Shown here: positions 55,629 through 64,000 of the stretch, piece by piece
How positions within the stretch are numbered: position 1 is the stretch's first letter
Layout: the number at the start of each line of letters is the position of its first letter
Origin: JBCBSZ01 sp039185015
Lineage (GTDB): Bacteria > Actinomycetota > Acidimicrobiia > Acidimicrobiales > Poriferisodalaceae
NCBI GenBank assembly: GCA_039185015.1
Contig: JBCDAU010000009.1
Span: 1 to 64,000, forward strand
Reading direction: 5' to 3'
Length of the DNA: 64,000 nt
Notes under the pieces: generated by a model
What the model was told of the DNA's origin: nothing
Databases searched by the model: none
What the model saw: only the letters and a program-made list of their open reading frames with translations
Translations under genes and position numbers: made by a program

Positions 55629-56043
55629 GCTGACCGTCGTCGTGGTGGACGACGATCCGTTCGATCGGGAGCTCCTCACCGCGACCCTCGAGAAGCTCGA
55701 GGAGCCCGTCAGGCCCCTCTTCTTCACCGACGGCGTCGAGGCCGCCGAGGCGTTGGAGAACGGCCTGCACCCCGACCTCGTGCTCGTCGATCTCAACCTG
55801 CCCGGCATCTCCGGCATCGAGCTGATCAAGCGGCTCCGAGCCAACGCCTCCTGCGCGGCGCTCCACCTCGTCGTGCTCACGTCGTCGGGCACCAGCTGGG
55901 ACGCCCGATCCGCCTACGACGCCGGCGCCGACGCTTACCACGTCAAGCCCTTCGACGTGCACGCCATGCGCCATCTCCTCGAGACCACGATCACCTACTG
56001 GGGTCGCCTGGTCCGTCGCCGCCCCGGCGACCGGATGAGCTGA
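55621..56043 (+). CDS. Single-domain response regulator (CheY/Rcp1-like)
   Basis: 140 residues: a receiver domain alone. Acidic pocket VVDDDPFDRELL, phospho-acceptor Asp in LVLVDLNLPG, Thr in LTSSG and Lys in VKPFD. The insertion pattern fits the Rcp1-like receivers that partner bacteriophytochromes and large hybrid kinases. The start is TTG 55621, which overlaps the kinase stop by 8 nt, with GGAGGAGG about 10 nt upstream; no better start keeps the first beta strand. It presumably takes phosphate from H1094 of the kinase. The output target is unknown. A stop-abutting repeat follows. Confidence 0.9.
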   Translation: MTELTVVVVDDDPFDRELLTATLEKLEEPVRPLFFTDGVEAAEALENGLHPDLVLVDLNLPGISGIELIKRLRANASCAALHLVVLTSSGTSWDARSAYDAGADAYHVKPFDVHAMRHLLETTITYWGRLVRRRPGDRMS

Positions 56044-56046
56044 CCA

Positions 56047-56125
56047 GGGCCCGAGCGAACCGCCGAGCGAGCGGATGCGGCGCGTCACGCAGTGACGCAG
56101 AGCATCGAGGAGGCGAGACCAGAGC
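56047..56125 (+). repeat. Stop-abutting structured repeat, copy D
   Basis: Starts 4 nt after the response regulator TGA with GGGCCCGAGCG. GATGC (56074-56078) pairs with GCATC (56102-56106) around a perfect inner hairpin GCGTCAC-GCA-GTGACGC (56082-56098). The inner stem differs in sequence from copies B and C but keeps its pairing. The GGGCCC hairpin is weaker here. Confidence 0.7.
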
Positions 56126-56139
56126 GGGAGACATCGTCC

Positions 56140-56205
56140 CCGGGCGGGGACCCCGGAGCCCCGCCCTCCTCACGAGGTCCTCGCCGCTGGAGCGACTGCG
56201 GCCGG
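56140..56205 (+). repeat. Palindromic post-stop repeat (R3)
   Basis: Core CCGGGCGGGG-ACCCCGGAGCCCCGCCC (56140-56166), the best palindrome of the family, followed by GAGGTCCTCGCC (56174-56185) and CTGCGGCCGG (56196-56205) as in R4. It lies directly after copy D in the 248-bp space between the response regulator and the ABC-F gene. The rest of this space holds only the ABC-F promoter. Confidence 0.65.
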
Positions 56206-56278
56206 GCCGTGTCCTGCCCGGTCGAACTCGCGAGGTCACGAGCACAGAAACGACCCGGGCCGGAGCGCGAGTACCACG

Positions 56279-56284
56279 TACCTT
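56279..56284 (+). promoter_or_regulatory. Leaderless promoter -10 of the ABC-F gene
   Basis: TACCTT, exactly 7 nt before ATG 56292. Confidence 0.6.
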
Positions 56285-56291
56285 CGGCTGC

Positions 56292-57923
<1,632 letters not shown>

Positions 57924-57926
57924 CGG

Positions 57927-60900
57927 TCAGCCGCAGGCGGATGTCTGGGGCTCGCCGCCGGGGACGAGCCGCGCCCACTCGTCGGGGGTGAGCTCTCGAC
58001 CGGCGGTGGCGCAGGCCTGCTCGATCCACGCCGCCGGGTCGAGCGGCACCTCGATGACCTGGCCGGAGGTGACGACCCAGACCGAGTCGTTCTCCTCGTC
58101 GTACCAGGGCCCACTGCTGGTCGAGGTGCCGTCGCCGTCCCACACCAGACCGGCTGACGCCTCCCGGTCGAGATCCCACAGGCGAACGGTGCCGTCGGCG
58201 CCCGTCAACACCAGGTACTGACCGTCACGGGCGAACCCGACGTTGACCGTCCCCCCGGTGCCGGAGAGCTCCTGGACCTCGCCGGTCGCCGGGTCGACGA
58301 TCACGACCCCGGTGTCGCTGTCGGCCAGTGCGACCCGACCCGAGGTCGGATCCACGGCGGCGTGCGAGACGAAGGCGAGGCCGGTCGAGATCTCGCCGAT
58401 CGACTCACCGGCCGCGTCGAACGTGGTCATCGTCCCGTCTGGCCCCCACGTGTGGAGGCCGCCGTCGGTCGACGGGAAGGCGATGGCGGCTCCGGGCACC
58501 GTGACCGACAGCTCGATCGCCGCGGCCGGAGGATCCAGCGTGACGACGTCGAACGTGGCGTCCACCTCGGGCTCGCCGGTCCAGATCACCCAGCGGTCGC
58601 CCTCCAGGTGGGCTCCGTAGATCGGACCGGAGACGGGGACCGACGCCACGGCACCCCCGTCCTCCCACCGGGTCACCGCTTCGTCGAAGCTCATGCTCCA
58701 CGACCCGGTCGCGTCGGGGACCACCTCGAAGGGCTGATAGGGCTCCCCGTCGACGCCGATCTGCTCGAAGGGGGTGCGCTCGCCGGTGCTCAGTTCGACG
58801 ATCTCGGGGGGAGCCGACCCGAAGCCACCCGAGGCGGCGAAGCCGTCGGCGAGGATCATCCGGGCGAACGGGTCGACGTCCCGGGTCCGCTCGACCAGGG
58901 CGTTGCCGAAGGGGTCGATCACGCGGGTCGCTCCGCCGGGCTCGATGCTCAGCAGGAGGCCGTCAGGGCGGATGCGGGCGTCCTCGACCTCGCGGAGGTC
59001 GACGGGAGTCCCGACCGGGCCGGTCCGCCGGTCGACGACCTCCAACAGCCCGCCCGAGACGACGGTGACCAGCCCGTCGGGACCGATCTCCATCTCGGTC
59101 ACCCCGGACGTCGTCGTCACGCCGACGTCGGCCACGACCTCGCCCGTCTCCAGATCGACGGTGAGCAGACGGCCGTCGAGCGTCGCACCGACGAGCTCAG
59201 GGGCGAACTCGTCGAAGATCAGCTCGCCGACGGGGAGCGGGGTCTGCACCCGGAACCGCACCTCGGCGGTCACCCCGTCGACGACGATCAGCTCACCGTC
59301 GCCACCCGGGCGGGCGGGTGTGGCGAAGCTCAGTGCCACGAGCGAGCCGTCATCGGTGATCTCGTTGGCGAAGAAGTCCTCTCCGCCGTTGATCGGCTCA
59401 CCGATCGTTTCGAGCGTGCGGTCGTCGAGCAACAGGAACTCCGGCGGACCACTCGGCGGCTCGGAGATCACGTAGTACCGCCCGGTCGGACGCAACGAGG
59501 AGAGGAGCCCGTAGGTCGGCACGTCGAAGACCCGCTCGGTGTCGAAGGCGCCGTCGTAGGGCCCGACCCAGTACCGGCCCTCGTGGCCGACGAAGGCGAC
59601 CGTGCGGTCGAGCCCCTCATCGCCCACCCACGACACGCACGGCGCCGGTGCCGGTCCGTGCTCGGTGACCTCGCCGGTGAGGAGGTCTCGTGACACGAGG
59701 ACGCCGTCGGCCTCGGCGAAGCTCCGCTCTCCGTTCGAACCGATGGTGGCGAACTGGCACTGCTCCGACTGGACCGGGGGGAAGGCCGCGACCGTGGTCA
59801 GCGAGGTCGACCCGAGTGCGTTCAGCACCGCCTGCTCGGTCTCCGGCCCCGGTGCCCGCCGGTTGGCCTCCAGGGCGAGGAGGAGGGCGACATCGGGGTT
59901 GTCACGAGCGGACGCCGCCGACCGGCTGACGAGCGTGGCCAGCTCCGCCTCGTCGGCCGCGGCCCGTGCGGCCTCCGCCTCGTCGTCCGCCCGTCGCTGC
60001 TGGGTCACGGCCAGCGCTCCGGCCACGAGCGCGACGACCAGGAGCACACCGACGACGGCGAGTGACCGGCGAAGCCGTCGGTTCTGGCGTCGGTCGCGTT
60101 CGGCCCGCTCCCGCTCGAGCTGCTGCTCGGCGTCGCGGGCGGCGACCGAGGCCTCGACCCACTCCCGCTCGGAGGTCGAGACCAGGTCGGGCCGTCGGAC
60201 GCTGAGGTCGAGGGCCACGTCCAGCCGGGCTCCACGCCCGAGGTCGTCCTCCTTGCGATCGCAGTCGATCCACCGGTCCGCTGCGATGGTGACGTCGCGC
60301 CGCGTGCGGAGGTCGCCGCGATCCTCGTCCAACCAGGCACGAAGGCGCGGCCACTCCCGCAACAGGGCCTCGTGGGCCACCTCGACGGTCGCGGCCCGGC
60401 TCCGCGGATCACGGCTCGCAGCGAGCAGGCGGGCCTCGACCAGCTCGTCGATGAGCGCCGACGTGGTCGGCTCGTCGACCTCGCTCCGGAGCGCTCGTCG
60501 ACGCAGATCCTCCGGACCATCCTCGCCGACGACCACGAGACGTCCGAACAACCGGCGGGCCGCCGCCTCCCGCTCCGGCCCCGTCACGATTCGGTCGGCG
60601 CCGGTCGCCAGGGCGCCGGCCATGCCGCCGAGCTCCTCGTGGTCGGCGAGCGTCAACGGCCCGCCGCTGCGGCGGGCGAACAGCTCGGCGAGTGAGAACT
60701 GCAGGAGGGGCAGCGCGGTGGCCCGGCCTGCGGTCTCGGCGACGAGCCGGGCGACCAGGCCCGCTTCGACCTCGATCCCGACCGCACGGGAGGGCGCGAC
60801 GATGGCCTGCTCGACCTCGTCGGCCCGCATCGGCGGCACGGTCACCGTCGCCCCCTCCAACAGGCCGGCCATCCCGGTGTGGCCGAGCGGGGCGTCGTAC

Positions 60901-62981
60901 TGGTCGGCACGCAGGGTGGCGACGACGCGGAGCGGCGAATCCGGATCGGTGAGCGCCGTCGCCAACTCGTCGAGGAAGGCCGTCGTGACCTCTGCCGGTC
61001 CGAGGGTGAACAGCTCTTCGAACTGATCGACGACGACCAGGAGCTCACCCCGGTCGTCCGGCAGGACGCGCCGTACCGCTCGTCCCAGGCCACCGGGTTC
61101 CATGAGCTGGTCACGCAGGCTGGTCGGCGGGTTGACCGCGACCCGCAGCAGCGCCGTCTCGAGCGCGGCGAACGGGTCCCGGCCCGGCACCATCGTGGTC
61201 ACGAACCACCCGTCCGACCCCGGGATCGCCCCTCGTCGCACCGCGGGCACGACGCCCGCGCGCACGACCGACGACTTCCCCGAGCCGGACGGTCCGACGA
61301 CGACCACCAGCCGCTCTTCGGCCAGTCGGCTCACCACCCGACCGATGACCTCGTCGCGCCCGTGGAATCGATCGGCGTCGGGCTCGTCGAAGGTGACCAG
61401 TCCGACGTAGGGGTTCTCCGCGTCGGGGCCGACCGTCGCCGGTGCCCGCACCGCGGAGACGCCACCGGCTCCCAGCGCGGCTCGGAGGTCGGCCACGAGC
61501 GCGAGCGCGGACGCGTGGCGCCGTTCCGGGCGAGCGTCGGTCCCCCGTGCGAGGACGGCGTCGAGGCCGCTGGGCAGCTCGGGCCGGATCGTCCGGATCG
61601 GGGGGAGCGCGGCCCGACCGTCGCTCTCGTCGAGTGGCAACCGACCGGTGAGCGCCTCGAACGCCGTGAGGGCGAGCCCGTGGACGTCGGCGGCCACACC
61701 GGCCGCCTCACCCCGGAGCTGCTCCGGAGCTGCGTAGGCCGGTGAGCCCGACGACAGCAGCTCCCGTTGGCCGACCGCTGCCGCGATGCCGAAGTCGCTC
61801 ACGTACGACTGGCCGGTGTCGTCCACCAAGACGTTGGCGGGCTTCACGTCGCGGTGCACGACGCCCTGGCGGTGCGCGAGATCGAGGGCGCCGGACACCT
61901 GGTCGAGGACGTCGAGCGCCTCGTCGGGACCCAGCCCCCCACGGCGGCGGATGACATCCTCCAGGCTCCCGCCCCGCATCAGCCGCATGACGAGATAGGC
62001 GGCTCCCGGCTCGCGCCAGTAGTCGTAGAGCGGGACGATGTGGGGGTGCTCCAGGCGGGCCACCAGCTTGGCCTCGGCCTCGAACCGGCGGACGAAGTCG
62101 GGGCGATCGGCCAGCTCGGCCCGGATCACCTTCACGGCGACCTCACGATCGACACCCGGCTGCACGGCCTTGTGCACGGTGGCGAACGCTCCCTCGCCGA
62201 GCCGCTCCAGGAGCCGGTACCGGCCGCTCGGGAGTCCCCCGCCCTCCGCAGCGCCGGACGCCAAGCGCGCCTCGAGCTCGACGAGCTCGTCCGGCGGGTC
62301 CAGACCCACCTCCTCCTCGAGGACCCGTCGGAACTCGGGCAGCACACGGAAGGCATCGGCGGCCCGTCCGGCTGCGTGCAACGCCCGCATCAGCGCACTT
62401 CTGGGTGCGGCATCGAGCGGATGGGCGGCGACGAGGCGTTGCGCCTCGGTCACCGCGCGGTCGGCCACGCCGACCGCGAGCATCGCCTCCACCCGCAGCA
62501 CCTCGACCTCGCGGCGGCGGCCGGCGAGGTGGATGGACGCGGTGCGACACCAGTCCTCGTCGCCCAGGCCGCCGAACGGCTCGCCGCGCCACCGACCGAG
62601 CGCGACGTCCGCGACCTCGAGCGCCCGATCGGGCTCGGCGGCCTTGAGGAGGGCGCCCGCCCGATCGACCTCGTTCTCGAACAGCCACGCGTCGACCCGG
62701 TCCCGACCGACGGCGAGCGCATAACCGGGCGGCCTGCTGGGCAGCGGGTCGGGATCGGGTGATCCCATCGCCCGGCGGAGACGCGTGAGGTAGGTCCGCA
62801 GTGTCGCATCGGCGCTGCCCGGCGGCTCACCCGCCCAGACGATGTCGAGCAGTCGATCGAGCGAGACCGTCTCTCCGTCGGCGACGACGAGCGCCGCGAG
62901 GAGCCGGGCCTGACGCTCGCCGAGCTCCCCGCCGGCGTCGCCGTCCGTGACCGAGATCGGCCCGAGCACCCTGATCTCCAC
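57927..62981 (-). CDS. SARP/BTAD regulator - Ser/Thr kinase - STAND NTPase - beta-propeller fusion
   Basis: 1684 residues. The N-terminus is an OmpR-type winged helix (1-95) and a BTAD domain (about 95-245), as in SARP regulators. A Hanks-type kinase follows: G-loop LGEGAFATVHK, K284, H376-R-D378 and D396-F-G. Then comes a nSTAND1-type P-loop NTPase: Walker A GPSGSGKSS (563-571), Walker B LLVVVDQFEE (D652). One membrane helix (973-993) is followed by a C-terminal WD40/propeller-like region of about 600 residues that should be extracytoplasmic. All key kinase and Walker residues are present. GTG 62981 has GGGAG 6 nt upstream. A membrane-tethered, signal-gated regulator is inferred. No obvious target gene is adjacent. 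Confidence 0.9.
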   Translation of the reverse strand: MEIRVLGPISVTDGDAGGELGERQARLLAALVVADGETVSLDRLLDIVWAGEPPGSADATLRTYLTRLRRAMGSPDPDPLPSRPPGYALAVGRDRVDAWLFENEVDRAGALLKAAEPDRALEVADVALGRWRGEPFGGLGDEDWCRTASIHLAGRRREVEVLRVEAMLAVGVADRAVTEAQRLVAAHPLDAAPRSALMRALHAAGRAADAFRVLPEFRRVLEEEVGLDPPDELVELEARLASGAAEGGGLPSGRYRLLERLGEGAFATVHKAVQPGVDREVAVKVIRAELADRPDFVRRFEAEAKLVARLEHPHIVPLYDYWREPGAAYLVMRLMRGGSLEDVIRRRGGLGPDEALDVLDQVSGALDLAHRQGVVHRDVKPANVLVDDTGQSYVSDFGIAAAVGQRELLSSGSPAYAAPEQLRGEAAGVAADVHGLALTAFEALTGRLPLDESDGRAALPPIRTIRPELPSGLDAVLARGTDARPERRHASALALVADLRAALGAGGVSAVRAPATVGPDAENPYVGLVTFDEPDADRFHGRDEVIGRVVSRLAEERLVVVVGPSGSGKSSVVRAGVVPAVRRGAIPGSDGWFVTTMVPGRDPFAALETALLRVAVNPPTSLRDQLMEPGGLGRAVRRVLPDDRGELLVVVDQFEELFTLGPAEVTTAFLDELATALTDPDSPLRVVATLRADQYDAPLGHTGMAGLLEGATVTVPPMRADEVEQAIVAPSRAVGIEVEAGLVARLVAETAGRATALPLLQFSLAELFARRSGGPLTLADHEELGGMAGALATGADRIVTGPEREAAARRLFGRLVVVGEDGPEDLRRRALRSEVDEPTTSALIDELVEARLLAASRDPRSRAATVEVAHEALLREWPRLRAWLDEDRGDLRTRRDVTIAADRWIDCDRKEDDLGRGARLDVALDLSVRRPDLVSTSEREWVEASVAARDAEQQLERERAERDRRQNRRLRRSLAVVGVLLVVALVAGALAVTQQRRADDEAEAARAAADEAELATLVSRSAASARDNPDVALLLALEANRRAPGPETEQAVLNALGSTSLTTVAAFPPVQSEQCQFATIGSNGERSFAEADGVLVSRDLLTGEVTEHGPAPAPCVSWVGDEGLDRTVAFVGHEGRYWVGPYDGAFDTERVFDVPTYGLLSSLRPTGRYYVISEPPSGPPEFLLLDDRTLETIGEPINGGEDFFANEITDDGSLVALSFATPARPGGDGELIVVDGVTAEVRFRVQTPLPVGELIFDEFAPELVGATLDGRLLTVDLETGEVVADVGVTTTSGVTEMEIGPDGLVTVVSGGLLEVVDRRTGPVGTPVDLREVEDARIRPDGLLLSIEPGGATRVIDPFGNALVERTRDVDPFARMILADGFAASGGFGSAPPEIVELSTGERTPFEQIGVDGEPYQPFEVVPDATGSWSMSFDEAVTRWEDGGAVASVPVSGPIYGAHLEGDRWVIWTGEPEVDATFDVVTLDPPAAAIELSVTVPGAAIAFPSTDGGLHTWGPDGTMTTFDAAGESIGEISTGLAFVSHAAVDPTSGRVALADSDTGVVIVDPATGEVQELSGTGGTVNVGFARDGQYLVLTGADGTVRLWDLDREASAGLVWDGDGTSTSSGPWYDEENDSVWVVTSGQVIEVPLDPAAWIEQACATAGRELTPDEWARLVPGGEPQTSACG

Positions 62982-63161
62982 GCTGCGCTCCCGTCGATGG
63001 CCCCGGTGGACGAGGACCACCCTCGACCCGCTGCGTTGCACCTGCGTTGCGCGCCATCTTCGCAGGTCAGGCGCTCGCTAGGGGTCGAAGCGGGTCGCCG
63101 TGTCGCGGGCTGACGAACCCGCCGCCACGGCCTCGCTGCGGCCCACCCGGACGGTGCCGCC

Positions 63162-63866
63162 ATGGCACCTCGCACCGTCCTCGTCCGCCTCGCCCTCCTC
63201 CTCGCTCCACTCGGAGGCCTGACCGGCTCGATCGCCGTCTCCGCCGATGAGGCACCGCCTCGGCTCACCACCGTGGACCTCGCACCGCAGATCGAGGGCT
63301 CGGTCGGCTGGGCGCTCGGGCTGTTCGACGAGGCCGGACTCGAGCTGCCACCCCTCGTGATCGCCCAGCACCGGGGAACGGAGGCCTGCTCTGGGCACCC
63401 CGCCGTGCATCGCTTCGACGGCCGCGTGAGCAGCATCCACCTGTGCGACCCGGAACCGGGCGGGTACATCGAGTACCTCCTGCTGCACGAGGTCGCCCAC
63501 GCCTGGGCCGCCCGGTCACTCACGCCCGAGGCGGAGTCCGCCTTCCAGGCCCTGCGGGGCTACCCGGTGTGGCGCGACCACACGAACTTCGCCTGGCACC
63601 AGAACGGCACCGAGCAGGCCGCCGAGATCATGGTGTGGGGTCTGATCGATCGGCCCTTCGTGCCCGCCCGGATCGACGACAACGGGTGCACGGCGCTCGT
63701 CGACGGCTACCGCACGCTGACGGGTCGCGCGCCGCTCCACGGCTTCACCGACCTGTGCCGGTCGGAGGAGACCTCCGTCGACACCCGCCGGACGCGGCAC
63801 CGCCCGCCGTCCCCCGTGTGGGGGTACAGCGGGCGGCGCCCAGCGGTCTCGGCGATCGGGGGGTGA
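63162..63866 (+). CDS. Secreted zincin-like protein (HEXXH)
   Basis: 234 residues. A signal peptide (MAPRTVLVRLALLLAPLGGL) precedes a small domain with HEVAH (109-113) and a downstream Glu in GTEQAAEIMVWG (E151 or E155), the layout of a gluzincin. Four mature cysteines could form disulfides. It is probably a secreted metallopeptidase of unknown substrate. The last ~40 residues are Arg/Pro rich and look disordered. No SD or TANNNT box is convincing near ATG 63162; the 180-bp upstream gap diverges from the SARP-kinase gene. It is convergent with hppA, 3 bp apart. Confidence 0.75.
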   Translation: MAPRTVLVRLALLLAPLGGLTGSIAVSADEAPPRLTTVDLAPQIEGSVGWALGLFDEAGLELPPLVIAQHRGTEACSGHPAVHRFDGRVSSIHLCDPEPGGYIEYLLLHEVAHAWAARSLTPEAESAFQALRGYPVWRDHTNFAWHQNGTEQAAEIMVWGLIDRPFVPARIDDNGCTALVDGYRTLTGRAPLHGFTDLCRSEETSVDTRRTRHRPPSPVWGYSGRRPAVSAIGG

Positions 63867-63869
63867 GGG

Positions 63870-64000
63870 CTAGATGAAGGCGGGGACGAACACCAGTGAG
63901 ACGATGGTCATCACCTTGATGAGGATGTTCATCGCCGGACCCGAGGTGTCCTTGAAGGGGTCGCCGATCGTGTCACCGACGACGGCGGCCTTGTGGGCCT
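63870..64000 (-). CDS. hppA: Membrane proton-translocating pyrophosphatase, C-terminal end (partial)
   Basis: The last 42 codons of a gene that runs off the window. The product shows AHKAAVVGDTIGDPFKDTSG followed by PAMNILIKVMTIVSLVF, the highly conserved C-terminal signature of H+-translocating (or Na+-translocating) membrane pyrophosphatases, which couple pyrophosphate hydrolysis to ion pumping. It stops at TAG 63870-63872. The K+-dependence residue lies outside the window, so the subtype cannot be told. Confidence 0.93.
   Translation of the reverse strand, partial: AHKAAVVGDTIGDPFKDTSGPAMNILIKVMTIVSLVFVPAFI

Noticed and set aside
51720..56043. A chemotaxis operon
   Set aside because: Only fused CheB/CheR domains and one receiver are present; there is no CheA, CheW, receptor or motor gene.

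Overview
The window is dense, very GC-rich bacterial chromosome. Gene content points to an actinobacterium: ClpC and DisA/RadA, a SigR/RsrA-type sigma/anti-sigma pair, a DUF2342 metalloprotease and an F420-type PPOX protein, LCP and LytR_C envelope proteins, BipA, a SARP/BTAD regulator, and many starts without a Shine-Dalgarno (SD) sequence. The mix suggests class Acidimicrobiia, but that placement is inference. Genes are packed tightly. No gene-free stretch exceeds 300 bases; the longest gaps are 56044-56291 (repeats) and 27990-28215 (promoters). I see no transposase, integrase, prophage or CRISPR array.

Layout. 1-4471: heat-shock groEL under a perfect CIRCE operator, glycerate kinase, trehalose-phosphate phosphatase with a LytR_C protein. 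4650-16864: accessory and surface genes, namely a PKD-domain secreted protein, an MFS transporter, a molybdopterin oxidoreductase with a PPOX protein, a 1135-residue secreted propeller/FN3 protein, a coupled hydrolase/2OG-oxygenase pair, a truncated GNAT gene and two tandem lipoproteins. 16926-31191: housekeeping genes (tRNA-Thr, typA, rlmB, a PIN-TRAM protein, a Crp-type regulator, disA, radA, clpC, a polyprenyl diphosphate synthase, an epoxide hydrolase, a GDPD). 31279-41486: a flippase/kinase fusion, lysS-coaX, panC-DUF2520 with a phosphatase-like gene, and tilS-DUF2342 with a 45-residue membrane protein. 41531-50964: sigR-rsrA, an LCP ligase, a second tRNA-Thr, MFS-tmk-holB, topA, DUF368. 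51079-64000: an AhpD-like protein, a CheB-CheR-PAS-histidine kinase with a translationally coupled response regulator, an ABC-F protein, a 1684-residue SARP-kinase-STAND-propeller fusion, a small secreted zincin and the 3' end of hppA.

Three patterns run across the window. (1) A repeat of about 85 bp lies directly behind stop codons in four places, always in the same orientation to the upstream gene, and its predicted stem shows compensating changes. (2) A second, palindromic family also follows stop codons. (3) At least fifteen genes start at an ATG/GTG placed 6-10 nt after a TANNNT -10 hexamer, nine of them exactly 7 nt after it, which indicates widespread leaderless transcription and fixes several start codons, including a 45-residue membrane protein. 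The best candidates for undescribed biology are the stop-abutting structured repeat, the SARP-kinase-STAND fusion, the CheB-CheR kinase with its partner regulator, and the pseudophosphatase-like gene beside panC.
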